A program made the position numbers and the translations under genes. From positions 5,942,683-6,006,682 of the forward strand of contig OY811982.1 in the NCBI GenBank assembly GCA_963681505.1: a stretch of DNA of 64,000 nt, read 5' to 3'. Below are positions 1 to 10,103 of the stretch, in pieces (position 1 is the stretch's first letter; the number at the start of each line of letters is the position of its first letter). The stretch comes from Eunapius fragilis. Taxonomy: Eukaryota > Porifera > Demospongiae > Spongillida > Spongillidae. The notes beneath the pieces were generated by a model. That model saw only the letters and a program-made list of their open reading frames with translations, was not told where the DNA came from and made no database searches.

Positions 1-560
1 TGAAAGAGCTCATATGATAAATAATACAGTGGCAACCAAAAGGCGAGATGAATGTAGTGAGAGCAAACTCCACAGTTGGCAATGATCTTGCTGAGCACGA
101 CCACAAGTTGAGCTATAGTTACATCAAAAGTGAAATTATCCCACCACACACTTTCATTTAAGGGTTTTAGATTCTCACAGAGAAGACTCATTACCACTGT
201 ACTAGCACACCATTCTGATGCCTCTTGATTTTGTAGGGCTCTTGATTTTGAATATTACAACATCCCCTCCATCCTTACAAGCTCCTCTTTAACCCTGGCA
301 ATGGGACATTCCTGGGGGTGTTGAATAGATATATGCTTTGACATTGGACTTTAATTGGATTTTGTACTGTGGTTCTTAGGTACCAAGTCCGTTGAATAGT
401 TCACCATACTGGAGAAGGACCTTCTCTTCATTCTACTTGATGCAAAAGAATAAAGGGATTGGAAGTGATATATGCATTTATGTGACGTGACATCATGACC
501 GTGCTTTGCATCGAATCTTGTAGTGGGCATTTGCACTGTTGAGCATCCTTCCAAAAGCAC
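1..560. other. 3' flank of Gypsy-1, no gene seen
   Basis: No convincing coding sequence on either strand. It lies downstream, in element orientation, of the integrase tail of Gypsy-1. I looked here for a copy of the LTR end seen at 9591 (TGTGACAAAG) and did not find one, so the left LTR is either beyond the window or lost. Confidence 0.4.
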
Positions 561-686
561 TTTGTTAGTGTTGTGTAACCTATAAATTTGAGAACAGCTT
601 CTTTGACACGCAGAAATTGTTTAGCTATTCTTTTTACAGAGTTTCAGTTGTGTCAGCAATTTATCGTAGCTGCCCTCATTTTCAGC

Positions 687-1946
687 CTACAGTTGCTCGG
701 GCACTACATTATCTTGGACGGTGTCATCCTTGAACTCAACTGTTATCTCCTCTACTGGATTATTCTGCCACTGATCAGGTCCTTCCACGCCATCGCTTAT
801 GATTTCATCATCACATTCTGGCGTAATGAGCCTATGCTGCACAACTTCTTTCCTCTTTTGCGATTGCACATAGCGTTTCAACCGATCAAAGTGCACAACC
901 ACTTTCTTCCAGGATGATCCCTGTGTTGGATTTTAAGGAGTATGTTACCCAGCAAATTTAGGACTTTGTACGGGCCCTGTCAGTAGCAATGAAGCTTTGC
1001 TGACTTCCACTTCAGTGTGGCAGGACAATGAAGCCATACCAGATCGCCAACTGCGAAGGGTGATCCATGTGCTGCTCTGTCATATAAAGCCTTTTGGCGT
1101 CGCTGTGTTAAATTTAGACGAGTATGAACGTCCTGATAAGCCGGCTCCAGGTGAAACTGCATGTCTTGAGCGTACTTGTTCACCTGAAAAGGAGAAGAAG
1201 GAAGTCGAAACATTACATCAGCAGGAAGGTGCACCTCCCGGCCAAGCATAAAATAGAAGGGTGTGCAACCAGTGGCCGGACTCCTGCACACTGGTCTGGT
1301 GATCCATCATCAACATTGGAATATGTAAATCCCAGTCGCATTCATTATCCGAAGCAGCCATACTAAGAAGGTTTAATAAATTGCGGTTAAAGCGCTCCAT
1401 GAAACCGTCCGATTGGGGGTGGTAGGGAGTTGTTCTCGTCTTGTCCACTCCCAGCAACTGGCACACTTCCTTTAGTAGCGCTGATTCAAAATTTCATCAC
1501 TGATCCGTGTGAAGAAGATCTGGCACATCGAATTGGCACATGAAACCAGACACAAATAATTCAGCAACAGTCCCCGCTTCTATGTTAGGCATAGGGTACG
1601 TTTCAACCCATTTTGTAAAATAGTCCCCCAATTACCTATACATGTACATACTTGTTACCTCTGCTGGTTATTGGCAGGGGCCCCAATATGTCCATTGCCA
1701 CTCGTTGTAAAGGGCACCCAGTAGTGTCACTCTGTAACAGTGCTCGTCTCCTTGTAGATAAGATTTCTGAAAGTCACACATCTTGCAACTCTTACACCAG
1801 TTTTCGACATCCTTGTGTTGGCCTGGCCAGTAGAACCTTGATTGGATCTTTTCCAAGGTCATTGCCATATCAAGATGGTCACCATAGGGTGAATCATGGC
1901 CTTCCTGCAAAATAGTTTTGACCAATGTTTCGGTAGCACAAACCAT
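687..1946 (-). pseudogene. Gypsy-1 integrase (broken)
   Basis: Integrase inserts the element cDNA into host DNA. On the minus strand the zinc-binding HHCC region lies near 1946-1790 (ends with WCKSCKMC). The DDE core follows at about 1680-1390: an aspartate in GDYFTKW, a second in LLHTDQ and the glutamate in a PYHPQSDGFMERFNR context. A C-terminal part with TPFYFMLGREVHLP is at about 1280-980 and a VVHFDRLKRYV tail at about 900-870. The three catalytic acids are all recognisable but lie in different frames separated by stops, so the gene is dead. A short acidic tail follows to 687. Confidence 0.85.
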
Positions 1947-2269
1947 AGGTGCCTGTTAAGCCTCTTTCCTGGAACATCTTCCCTTGCTTGTATAGGATTC
2001 CATCCTGAACCAAAAGGTGGCTACTCTGTGACCATTAGGTTAGTAACTAGTAGCTGCCATAACTGGGAATATTAACAGAAGTGGTGTTGTCCACAATCAA
2101 TGCACTAACTTGCTGTTAATCAGGATCAGACTGCTGTTCCTGTTTTTCATCGAAAACTGGTAGCATGGAGATTCAACTACTCTGAGCTATAACACTGCTT
2201 GTGACATCATTATGTTCCTCCTCGTCCGTATCTGAATGAACCGCTATTATATCTGGATCATGACGGCCA

Positions 2270-2540
2270 CCCTGGTTGCAGGGTAATCTTGACAATACAT
2301 CCACGTTACAGAGTTTCAGACCAGGCCGATGCAGAATAGTGAAGTCATATTCTGCAAGAGCTGCTAGCCAACAAGCAATCTGGCCCTGGGGATCTGTGAA
2401 ATTCTGCAGCCAACTGAGAGAATTGTGATCAGTTTGAATAATTAACCGCTGCCCCCAAAGGTATAAACATTTGACCGCGCTAGCATCCCCTGTCTAGTGG
2501 CACAGTATTGTTTCTCAGCTTTAGTCAACACCCTGCTTGC
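2270..2540 (-). pseudogene. Gypsy-1 RNase H (broken)
   Basis: Between the RT and integrase parts, the minus strand encodes an AEKQYCATRQ-like segment, then QTDHNSLSWLQ and a tail ending near DVLSRLPC. These are standard landmarks of the Gypsy RNase H and connection region. RNase H removes the RNA strand during reverse transcription. At least one frameshift separates the first and second landmarks. A (TAA)n run near 2600 lies in the preceding stretch and adds to the decay. Confidence 0.75.
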
Positions 2541-3718
2541 ATAAGCAATGACTCGTTCATGTCCTTCATATTATTGACACTGATGGCATCAATGTCAATA
2601 ATAACTAATAATAATAACTTTTCATTCAAGCTGAAAAACGCATCACACTGCGATGTCCACTGCCAAGATTTTGTTATTTCTGTCAGGACATGCAGGGGAG
2701 CTGCTATCTTGGCAAAGTTCTTGATGAATTTTTTTGTAATAAGAAGCAAGTCCAAGAAATGCGTGCAGCAATTCATGATATTTAGGCACTGGCCAATTCT
2801 TAACACAGCTAGTCTTTGCAGGATCTATCTCAATGCCCCTATCAGAAACCACATACCCCAGATACTGAACTCTTCTGTGAAATGACACTTGCTTAGTTTT
2901 AACGTTGAGCCAGCTTCCTTCTATCTACTGAGCACTGCTGCCAGTCAATCATAGTGTTCCTCCACTGTCTGACTAAAGATGATAATATCATCTAGGTATA
3001 CCAATAATGTCAAACCAGCCAACACCTAGCCCATCAACCGTTGAAAAGTGCAAGGTGCATTAGCCAACCCAAATGGCATTATGCGAAACTGCTGGAGGCC
3101 AAAAGCAGTAACAAACGAAGTCTTCTCTTTATCAGTAGGATCCATTTCCACCTGCCAGTATCTGCTGGCTAAGTCAATGGTTGAAAACCACTTTGCTCCT
3201 GCCAGGGTGTCCAATGTCTTATCTATTCTGGGAATGGAGTGCACTTTTTTTTTTGTTATGTCATTTACATGCATGACGATAATCAACACAGAACCTGAGC
3301 GAACCATCTTTATTCTTGGCCAAATCAATGGGCGATGACCATGATCCGTCAGCTGGTTCAATAATTCTTGGTTCTACATTCCTTTGATCATTTTCTGGAC
3401 GATGTCTCATTGGTGGAAGGGCAACCTGTGAGCCCGTTGGTGAATGGGCTGAGCATCCCTGGTATTAATCGTATGATGCAATACACGCATCCGTCCCAAG
3501 TCCCCATCCCCAACAAATATGACGTCTGCAAAATCTTGCAACAGGCTCCTGAACTTAGTGTGTTCTCTTACTGTTAGGCCCTGCGTTTTACCAACCATTT
3601 CATCAATTGCATTACAAAGTTCCCTCAGAATGCACAGATGGTTTCTTATCCAACAAGGGTTCTGCTTGCCACAACATATCTGCTTCATGCAACAATGAAA
3701 GCTTACTAATCTTCTCAT
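2525..3718 (-). pseudogene. Gypsy-1 reverse transcriptase (broken)
   Basis: RNA- and DNA-dependent DNA polymerase of the element. On the minus strand, 3718-3407 encodes the region before RT (HTINTRDAQPIHQRAHRLP). Then 3361-3026 carries RT fingers and palm (FSTIDLASRYWQVEM with the first catalytic Asp, then TSFVTAFGLQQFRIMPFGL). A YLDD catalytic box is at 2987-2998, and a thumb and connection segment (VQYLGYVVSDRGIEIDP) is at 2888-2643. The catalytic residues are intact, but the parts are in several frames with stops. A poly-T run near 3246 marks one frameshift. Confidence 0.85.
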
Positions 3719-4084
3719 GGCTGTATCGGGTCACTGGAACAGGTGTAGGGTTTATTAGCTGCACCATAATTTTCCCTTCTAAATAGGAGATAACGAGTGA
3801 GCAACCATAAGACCGCTATGGACCTTAGCAAAGTCTGATTTAGGCTCAAACAGACCAAGATGACCGGGGAACTCTTCCTCTAATGCCAGGTCTACTGGAA
3901 GCTGAACTTGATGATGAATTACAATTGTTTCCTTAACAAGCATATATATGACATGTAAAAGCACAGTCTCCAGAGAACAATGGTATAGGTTTCACATGCC
4001 CTTCTATTGTTATCGTCCGTTTCCTCATGTCAATAATATAATTTTATCTCGCTAGGAAATCATTTCCCAACAGACATTCTTGTG

Positions 4085-4351
4085 TCAGGTCACAACTACA
4101 ACACTGTGTACCCCAACATGCTCTCCTACCTTTAACAACACATTGGCTTGTCCTCTCAGAATGAGGCTTTCACCATTCACAGCCATCACTGGATAGTTAG
4201 CTGGACTGAGTTGGCCATGGACTGCCGCTTTCCAGACCTTCTCATGAAGAAGAGTGACTGATGAACCTGTATGAACTAGCATGTGGGTGATATAGCCTTC
4301 CATAGCACCTTTTAATGTAAATGTGCACGCGACAGCCGATGTATGCTTCAC
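4085..4351 (-). pseudogene. Gypsy-1 aspartic protease (catalytic Asp lost)
   Basis: Retropepsin-like protease that would cut the polyprotein. The segment runs from a hydrophobic strand into LVHTGSSVTLLHEKVW, where the family has LVDTGSSVT. The catalytic aspartate therefore reads His here, so this copy is inactive even though its frame is open for 88 codons. It lies directly after the gag zinc-knuckle region and before the linker to RT, as expected for Gypsy pol. Confidence 0.75.
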
Positions 4352-4362
4352 TGACCAATCAC

Positions 4363-4524
4363 GGTTAGCATCTTAATCAGCGCATTGCCGTGGACAATTT
4401 TTACGCATGTGTCTTGGCTTTCCACAGTTCCAGCTATTCACCTTTCGTGAATACTTTGCCTCGTGTTCCTTTTTAGGAGACTGTCTAAGCACTGCATCAA
4501 TGATGTCATCAGTGCAGCTAATTC
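4363..4524 (-). pseudogene. Gypsy-1 gag, C-terminal part with zinc knuckle
   Basis: The minus strand encodes a basic stretch followed by a CCHC-like zinc knuckle, SWNCGKPRHMRKNC, and a stop shortly after. The first cysteine of the knuckle reads Ser. The fragment ends exactly at the Gypsy-2 insertion. It continues, in one frame, into the gag portion on the other side of Gypsy-2 (from 8868 upward) if the insert and one copy of the target duplication are ignored. Confidence 0.7.
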
Positions 4525-4529
4525 CTGGT

Positions 4530-4644
4530 TGTAGAGGCTCAATTTAGCCTGATGTATCGAGATACAGACAAACATGCAGTCTATGCAGAAAAGATCAATC
4601 ACGCGATCCCACTATTTAACTAATCAGTGTTCCAATACATCACA
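4530..4644 (-). repeat. Gypsy-2 3' LTR
   Basis: 115-bp direct repeat, partner of 8740-8862, with TG...CA termini. In element orientation it starts TGTGATGTATTGG and is preceded by the purine tract at 4645-4656. Confidence 0.88.
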
Positions 4645-4656
4645 CCCCCTCCCACT
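4645..4656 (-). promoter_or_regulatory. Gypsy-2 polypurine tract
   Basis: On the minus strand AGTGGGAGGGGG directly abuts the 3' LTR. A purine run in this position primes plus-strand DNA synthesis during reverse transcription. Confidence 0.75.
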
Positions 4657-4808
4657 AATTTATGAATCTGGATCACTGTTTCGAGCAGGTTTTCGGATCA
4701 CCCACCCATAGCGTGTAGTTTTCAGGGCAGCTGGTGAGATGGGATTGCTCTGGTGTTGCATCACAAGACTGGTTGGTGTTGGTCTTGCATCCTCACGCCC
4801 ACCTTGGT

Positions 4809-5159
4809 TCAGATCCATTGATCTCTGGCTGATCCAGGTGTCTGCCTTGTGACTGGGGTGTTCAGACTTCCTGACTGTAGTCCCGTGTTCGGAAGGAACT
4901 CAATAACTGGGGCCAGCAATGCTGTGTCAGCTGATGCTTGCATCGAGATGTCCTCTTCATCTGGTTCTCCTGTACTTGGCTGGTCCAGTGTTACCCCTTC
5001 AGGACCATGCACCATCTGATCGGAATGCCGCCTCCGTGGTACCCCTCCTCCAGGAAGTGTCACACGGTAGGACTTGGGTCCTTCAAGGGCATGTACTACT
5101 GCTGGTTGCCACCTTGGGTGTTTAGGCCTGTTGTCTCTGATCATAACTGAGCCCCCCAC
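4809..5159 (-). pseudogene. Gypsy-2 integrase C-terminal tail
   Basis: Open stretch of 116 codons carrying a VMIRDNRPKHPRWQPAVV to SYRVTLPGG motif. This is the C-terminal DNA-binding and GPY/F-like region of Gypsy integrases, followed by a low-complexity tail. It lies between the integrase core and the 3' LTR, so it is the end of pol. The N-terminal connection to the core is broken around 5160-5390. Confidence 0.7.
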
Positions 5160-5390
5160 TGCAAAACCTCTCTACTGCTGCCGCCTGCGAGTTCACTTGT
5201 GCTGTCTGGTTTTTGAATACATTTCCCCGCACATCTGGTCTCATCAGGTGTAGGATACCTGGAGAGACTTCAGTGGTAAAGTGTCTGGCATTCCTGTAGT
5301 GAATTAGGAAACTAGCTGTCCTGTGGTGAAGAGACTTGGCCTCCTTACGTGAGGCTTGTAAGGCTTGTTTTCAGCGACTGGACAAAACGT

Positions 5391-5870
5391 TCAGCGAGTC
5401 CATTTGGTTGCCGGGTGGTAGGGGCTGGTCCTTGTATGTTTGCATTTGTTAGTCCTGACAAACTGTTCAAACTTTTGGGATGTAAACTGCGGCCCATTGT
5501 CTGTTACAATCTGAGAAGGAATCCCCCACCTTGAAAATATGGATCTCATTTCATCTAGCAAGTTTTCTGTCGACACATCCTCCATTACAGCAACCTCGGG
5601 CCGTTTCAAGAAGGCATCAACTACTACCAGGAACTGTTTACCCTCTATGGGTCCTGCAAAATCAACATGAACCTGTCTCCAGGGCCCCTCTGGCAACTCC
5701 CATGGATCAGTGTCAGTTTGGGGTCTTCTCTCACTGCCCTACATCCCTTGCACCTGCTGGTCATGCCTTCTATTTCCCAATCAATGCCTGGCCACCACAT
5801 ATGGCTATGTACTAGAGCTTTCATTTTGACGACTCCGATGAGACCTCCATGTAGTTCTTCTAGGACCTTG
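5391..5870 (-). pseudogene. Gypsy-2 integrase zinc-binding region and core
   Basis: On the minus strand the HHCC region lies at about 5870-5740 (HGGLIG..., WWPGIDWEIEG, CKGC). The core starts at 5696 with WRQVHVDFAGPIEGK (first Asp), then IVTDNGPQFTS (second Asp) and TSPYHPAT (entry to the Glu motif). The reading frame of the core is open for 101 codons and stops at the PYHPAT..., so the catalytic Glu region is shifted or lost. This is the DDE integrase of Ty3/Gypsy type. Confidence 0.85.
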
Positions 5871-5892
5871 TCCTGCTATGATGGTAGGATGA

Positions 5893-6640
5893 CTACCTGT
5901 ATATTCCCACATAAGACAACCCTGTTCTCCGTATATTGTTTCTACATATCTTCCTGAACCAACTGTGCCACCCTGTTTGTACAAACTGCAAAACTTTTGC
6001 TAGCACTGGTTCCCTTGAGGTAGCTTCTCGCAATGTTGCTACTGTCACAGGAAGCTGTTCCAGCGGACGTACTATATATTCCGCACAGTCTTTAATCTCT
6101 TCATCTCTACGTTCCATGACCAATGGTATCCTTGACAATGCATCAGCATTTGCATGTAAAGTTGTGCTCCTATAGCGTATGTCATAGGAATAACGAGAGA
6201 ACAACACTGTGTATCTATGGAGCCTTACAGCTGTTACGAAGGGTAGGCCTTTGTCTGGGTGTAGAATAGATGTAAGAGGTTGGTGGTCTGTGAGATCAGT
6301 GTGAACCGATTGCCCAATAGGTAATGCTGGAACCGCTTAATCCCCCAGACCAATGCTAACGCCTCCTTTTCAATTGTGAGTACATCTTTTCCATGTCAGC
6401 CAATGTCCGTGATGCAAGGACTATGGGTCTCTCTTCTCCAGGCCCATTATGTGACAACACCGCCCCCAGTCCATATGCGCTGGCATCACAAGACAACACC
6501 AGTGGTCGGTCTGGGGTAAATGGGTTAGCACCAGTTCAGAAGCTATCAATGTTTAGACTTCTTCAAAGGCAGTCGAACAGTCAGTTGTCTAGTTCCACCT
6601 GGCTTGCTTCCGCAGCAACTGATGTAGTTGTGCCAGCACA
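5893..6640 (-). pseudogene. Gypsy-2 RNase H and connection (broken)
   Basis: The minus strand carries CDASAYGLGAVLSH at about 6500-6455 (RNase H strand with its first Asp), then PIVLASRTL, and later YDIRYRSTTLHANADALSRIP at 6190-6125. These are the usual Gypsy RNase H landmarks between RT and integrase. Stops and a frameshift near 6300-6360 interrupt it. Confidence 0.78.
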
Positions 6641-6677
6641 GATGACAGATTGGGTAGAAAACGGCTGTAATAGTTGA

Positions 6678-7564
6678 CTAGCCTAGGAAAGCCCTCAACT
6701 GGGATATATCTTGTAGTGTAGGAGCCTCTGAGAGTGCTTTAATCTTCTCTTGGGACTTGTGTAGCCCTTCTGCATTGATCAGATGCCCACAGTATTCTAT
6801 CTGAGACTTGAAAAATGCATGTTTGGCTTTGTTCAGAGTCATTCCATACTTGTCCAGCCTTGCAAGCACTTCCTCGATGATCTGGAGATGTTCTTCTTCG
6901 GCTATAATGATGTCATCCAATAGACACTGTGTTTTGGGAACCCCTTGTAGCACTTGTTCCGTAACCCGCAGCCAAATGGCAGGAGCAGAAGAAACTCCAA
7001 AGTGAAACGGCAGTCTTTTATACTGATATAACCCATTGTGAGTTGATTGTGCAGAGTTGTCTGTCCCTTCATCCAACCGCATTTGCAGATATGCATGTAG
7101 AAGGTCGATCTTACTAAAGATTGTACTCCCTCCTATGGCAGCAAATATATCCTCCACCTTGGGCAGTGGGTACTTCTCCACCTTGATAGCCTTGTTCAAT
7201 TTTGTTCGGAAATCCCCCAAATTTGGATCGTTCCATCCTTCTTCGGTGCTACCACAATCAGGGTGGCCTATTCACTGCTTGCAACAGAGGTGATTATGCC
7301 TTCCTTTTCTAGCCTGTCTACTTTATTCGCTACTCTGTCTTTCAAGCTGTAGGGTACAGATCTTGCCTTTACGAACACTGGTGTTGCATCATCTTGTAAT
7401 GGAAGCCTAACCTTCATTCCTTTTACTGTTCCTAGCTTTTGGTTCTGGGTGTTTGAGCACTTTGACAGCAGTGCTTCCAACTGGCAATTCCTTTCACCTA
7501 TTCTGTGTTGATCTGCCCCTGTCAGCTTGATGGCATTCCAATTGATGGGATCTTGGAAAGCCAA
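6678..7564 (-). pseudogene. Gypsy-2 reverse transcriptase
   Basis: 7564-7268 covers the segment before RT and the fingers (VFVKARSVPYSLKDRVANKVDRLEKEGI). 7220-6678 is a 180-codon open frame with DFRTKLNKAIKVEKYPLPKVEDI, FSKIDLLHAYLQM (first catalytic Asp), a palm segment, LLDDIIIA (catalytic DD, with Leu where Tyr or Phe is usual) and a thumb with YCGHLINAEGLHKS. The loss of the aromatic residue and a stop near 7270 suggest it is inactive. It is the best preserved part of the element. Confidence 0.85.
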
Positions 7565-7690
7565 TCTCTGCCTAGCAAGGGAGGTCCTGGCCCATCCACC
7601 ACAATGAATGTCAGATACTGGACCACCTTATCTTTCTCAACCTTAACAGACAACTGTCTCTGTGGTTGCACCGTTTCTCCAGTGTACTTT

Positions 7691-8074
7691 TTAAAGTCTG
7701 GCAGCTGTCTCCTTTAATGGATTGTGCCTCAACTTCTCATTGTACATTCCCCAAGGCAACATGGAGACTGCTGCACCTGTATCTAGTTCCATTTGAATTG
7801 GAACCCCTTCCACCTTCACCTCCACGAACATAGGGCTCTGTGTCTTCCATTGCTTCATTGTTCTTATACCATGGATTTTATTCCATCCTGACTGGTCAAC
7901 CTGTGTGTCATCTTCACCTAGGTCCTTCACACTGGTATCCAGCTCCCCTTTTTCCTGCTCCTTCTGTATCTGCTTGTCTCTTGCAACACAAACATTCAAT
8001 GTGGCCCTTCTTTCTGCAGTATCGACAGGTGCCGATACGGAATTTGCACGTTTGCTGCTCATGCTTCCCACCAC
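7691..8074 (-). pseudogene. Gypsy-2 protease region
   Basis: An open 127-codon frame that ends in VEVKVEGVPIQMELDTGAAVSML, a retropepsin active site with an intact DTGA. Aspartic protease of this type processes the polyprotein. It follows the zinc-knuckle region, which lies in an overlapping frame upstream (8210-7914), so a gag-pol frameshift is possible by design or by decay. Confidence 0.8.
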
Positions 8075-8190
8075 ATCGATAACAGTCAGTGGAGCCCTGT
8101 CGTTGCCTTCTGCCCACTGAGCTGGTCATGGATGCCGTACGTGATGGACCTCTAACAAGAATACGTTGAACTGGTGACAGCGTTAAGCAC
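7914..8190 (-). pseudogene. Gypsy-2 gag, zinc-knuckle portion
   Basis: Nucleocapsid-type segment with two CCHC-like clusters: CYRCGGKHEQQTCKFR and then CRYCRKKGHIECLC. These bind the element RNA. The stretch upstream in element orientation should be the gag core, but that core is found on the plus strand at about 8190-8490, so gag is split by an inversion. Confidence 0.8.
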
Positions 8191-8490
8191 CTATCAGTCA
8201 CCCAAACCATTGGTTATTGCGGAGAGGTTCCGGTTTCATAAACGGGAACAGAAAGATGGCGAGAGTATCAAAACCTAGGCTGCAAGTTTGCAGAAGTTGG
8301 CAGATCACTGCAACTTTGGAGAATCGCTCATGGATACTCTGAGAGACAGGTTGGTATGCAGCATGCGGAACGAGGCAGTACAAAAGCAGTTGCTTACAAA
8401 GGAAGACCTCACGTTCGCAATGGCTCAGGAGTGGGCTGAGACAGAGGAAAGAGCCAGCAAAGATGCAGAGCAGCTAGACAGTCGTGCACA
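8190..8490 (+). pseudogene. Gypsy-2 gag core, inverted segment
   Basis: The plus strand here encodes a typical gag core: PKPLVIAERFRFHKREQ, then LQKLADHCNFGESLMDTLRD, RLVCSMRNEAVQKQLLTKED and LTFAMAQEWAETEERASK. The rest of Gypsy-2, including the gag pieces on both sides, is coded on the minus strand. Flipping this roughly 300-bp piece puts it in the expected place between the N-terminal gag segment (8640-8490) and the zinc knuckles. One in-frame stop lies near 8275. Confidence 0.8.
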
Positions 8491-8640
8491 ACACACCAAC
8501 TTCTTGGGTGCGATGAGCACTCGTAGCAATCTGAAAGTATCCTTTCCAATGCATGTCAGGAAGGCATCCTTCATCTGCTCGTCTGCCACCTTGGTAGCTT
8601 TGAAAAAGTGTTCGAGCCTCTCCAGGTACATGTACATGTA
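8425..8640 (-). pseudogene. Gypsy-2 gag, N-terminal portion
   Basis: The minus strand encodes YLERLEHFFKATKVADEQMK followed by DAFLTCIGKDTFRLLRVLIAPKK, a common gag start. Residues after APKK (below about 8490) read as antisense of the inverted gag core and are not meaningful. A TACATGTACATGTA run near 8630 lies at its start. Confidence 0.72.
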
Positions 8641-8739
8641 GCTGGGCCATTCTTCGGTAGCACTATTGTAATCTCAAATCTTTCCATGATAGTCAGCCAT
8701 ATCCCTTCCTTACCACACGTATCCCACCCTCGTCACAAG

Positions 8740-8862
8740 TGTAGAGTCTCAATTTAGCCTGATGTATCGAGATACAGACAAACATGCACTCTATGCAGAA
8801 AAAATCACATGTCCAATCACGCAATCCCACTAATTAGCTAATCAGTGTTCCAATACACCACA
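8740..8862 (-). repeat. Gypsy-2 5' LTR
   Basis: 123-bp direct repeat, partner of 4530-4644. In element orientation it ends ...CTCTACA and is followed by a short spacer and the primer-binding-site-like sequence at about 8722-8739. The flanking atggt at 8863-8867 is the likely target duplication. Confidence 0.88.
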
Positions 8863-8867
8863 ATGGT

Positions 8868-9540
8868 ATCTCCTGCTGTTTGTCCCAGCACTTGCAGTCA
8901 CAGTGTTAGAACCTCCAGAAGTATCCTCCGAAGGAACTGCCATCTGTTTTGCTGTTTGTAGCATGCACTGGGCTGACTCTATCTACTCCAGTTAGCATGC
9001 CAGAGTAACTGCGTTATCCAAGGTGCCGGGCCTCTCTAGCAATAGTTTCAGTTGGATGGAAGAAGATATTACACCATTAATAAATTGATTTTGAACCATT
9101 TCAAACATTTCTGTTGCCTTCCAGGAAGGGATTGCTAACATATGCAGCCTTACAGCAAGCTCAGCCAGGGATTCCGTCTTCTTTTGCTGCACTGTATACA
9201 GTGGATGCTGCCACTCAGATTTCTCTCCCGCTGGTGAGAACTGTCTCTGAAAACACGTGCACGTCTTCATGGCTGCATAATCAACCTTGTCAGTGCAAAG
9301 CAGATCCATTTGCCTTACGATACGAAATGCATCATCCTCGAGCAACGAAATGAGCTCCTGACCTTTCTTTTCTTCAGGTATCGCCGCTTCTTTAGGTACA
9401 GCTCTACTTCCTGAATCCACAAAATGAAATCTGTTCCGACAACAAACCTTGTCGGTGGTCTCACACTGAACCGAGTGGTCCTCCGCCCCTGTGGCACTGT
9501 GGACCAGTTTGCCCCCCAGCCTCATCACGGCCACAGCTCT
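8868..9540 (-). pseudogene. Gypsy-1 gag, N-terminal and core portion
   Basis: The minus strand holds an open frame of 180 codons (9534-8992) with a gag-like pattern: LISLLEDDAFRIVRQMDL, FQRQFSPAGEKSEWQHPLY, SLAELAVRLHMLA and VQNQFINGVISS. Gag forms the particle shell. The frame continues, after a stop, with AKQMAVPSEDTSGGS-like sequence up to 8868, where Gypsy-2 is inserted, and resumes at 4524. It starts close behind the primer-binding site, as a gag should. Confidence 0.75.
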
Positions 9541-9571
9541 GCTCTATGCCAGTGTTCGGCTCGTCGGCCAT

Positions 9572-9590
9572 ATCCCACTCCTGACACCAA
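9572..9590 (-). promoter_or_regulatory. Gypsy-1 primer-binding site
   Basis: On the minus strand TTGGTGTCAGGAGTGGGAT directly follows an LTR end (...TCACA). This closely resembles a primer-binding site commonly seen in animal Gypsy elements, where a tRNA 3' end primes minus-strand DNA synthesis. Confidence 0.75.
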
Positions 9591-9734
9591 TGTGACAAAG
9601 ACCAGCCAGTGATTAAAGCAACGCACTTACATCAGTATTAACATACACGGAATCCCAAGTGCGTACATGCGTGTGTGATGTAATAATAGCTATGTGCGTA
9701 TGCTACAACATGTATTGAATCAGAAATGCATATT
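9591..9734 (-). repeat. Gypsy-1 5' LTR, right boundary unknown
   Basis: Sequence just outside the primer-binding site begins TGTGACAAAG on the plus strand, i.e. ends CTTTGTCACA in element orientation. No second copy lies in the window, so the LTR length cannot be measured. It may continue past the TRIM inserted at 9740. Confidence 0.45.
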
Positions 9735-9739
9735 GAATC

Positions 9740-9809
9740 TGTGGTGTAATGTATTGTATTGTCACGTGCGGTGCGCGTGATAAGAATTAGTCAAGACCTA
9801 ATCCTTACA
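9740..9809 (+). repeat. TRIM 5' LTR
   Basis: 70 bp, TG...CA ends, contains GTCACGTGCGGTGCGCGTG and ends CCTAATCCTTACA. Confidence 0.88.
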
Positions 9810-9823
9810 TGGTGGCAGCGGTG
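9810..9823 (+). promoter_or_regulatory. TRIM primer-binding site
   Basis: TGGTGGCAGCGGTG abuts the 5' LTR. The leading TGG pairs with the universal CCA end of a tRNA; I do not assign which tRNA. Confidence 0.75.
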
Positions 9824-10103
9824 TAGCGTGTGGCGGGTCCTTCGACCTCGAAAGAGGAGGAAAGGAGGAGAAGGAGGTGAAGGTACCTACCACCGCCACC
9901 CTGACCAAGCCATTACTACCAGGATTAACCATCGAAATGAAGTAGCAGCCGAGAATGGGCGAGGACGCCAGGAGAAGGGGACAGAGGTGAAGGCAAGAGC
10001 CAGTGTTAGGGCCAGAGCTGGAACCGAGGGTGAGTGCCAGAGCCGCAGAGTTGCGAGTAGAAGGCCAGAACCAGAATAAGGCTGAGAGTGAGCAAGGAAA
10101 AGT

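Larger units (their letters stand above)
4530..8862 (-). mobile_element. Gypsy-2: LTR retrotransposon nested inside Gypsy-1 gag
   Basis: Direct terminal repeats at 4530-4644 (115 bp) and 8740-8862 (123 bp) begin TGTAGAG and end CACA on the plus strand, giving TG...CA ends. They differ by about seven substitutions and one 8-bp indel. On the minus strand the 5' LTR is followed by a primer-binding-site-like sequence (GACGAGGGTGGGAT) and the 3' LTR is preceded by a purine tract (AGTGGGAGGGGG). Flanks 4525-4529 (ctggt) and 8863-8867 (atggt) match at 4 of 5 bases and are the likely target duplication. Internal order on the minus strand is gag, PR, RT, RNase H, IN. LTRs this short are unusual for Gypsy. 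Confidence 0.88.
560..9734 (-). mobile_element. Gypsy-1: decayed Ty3/Gypsy LTR retrotransposon, interrupted by Gypsy-2
   Basis: Read on the minus strand the order is LTR end (9591), primer-binding site (9572-9590), gag (about 9540-8868, continuing 4524-4363 beyond the Gypsy-2 insertion), protease (4351-4085), reverse transcriptase (3718-2525), RNase H (about 2540-2270) and integrase (1946-687). This PR-RT-RH-IN order is diagnostic of Ty3/Gypsy. Frames are broken by many stops and shifts. The right-hand limit of the LTR cannot be fixed because the TRIM at 9740 sits at or just past its edge. The left LTR is not seen. Confidence 0.85.

Noticed and set aside
588-917. 109-residue plus-strand open frame
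   Set aside because: Antisense to the Gypsy-1 integrase tail.
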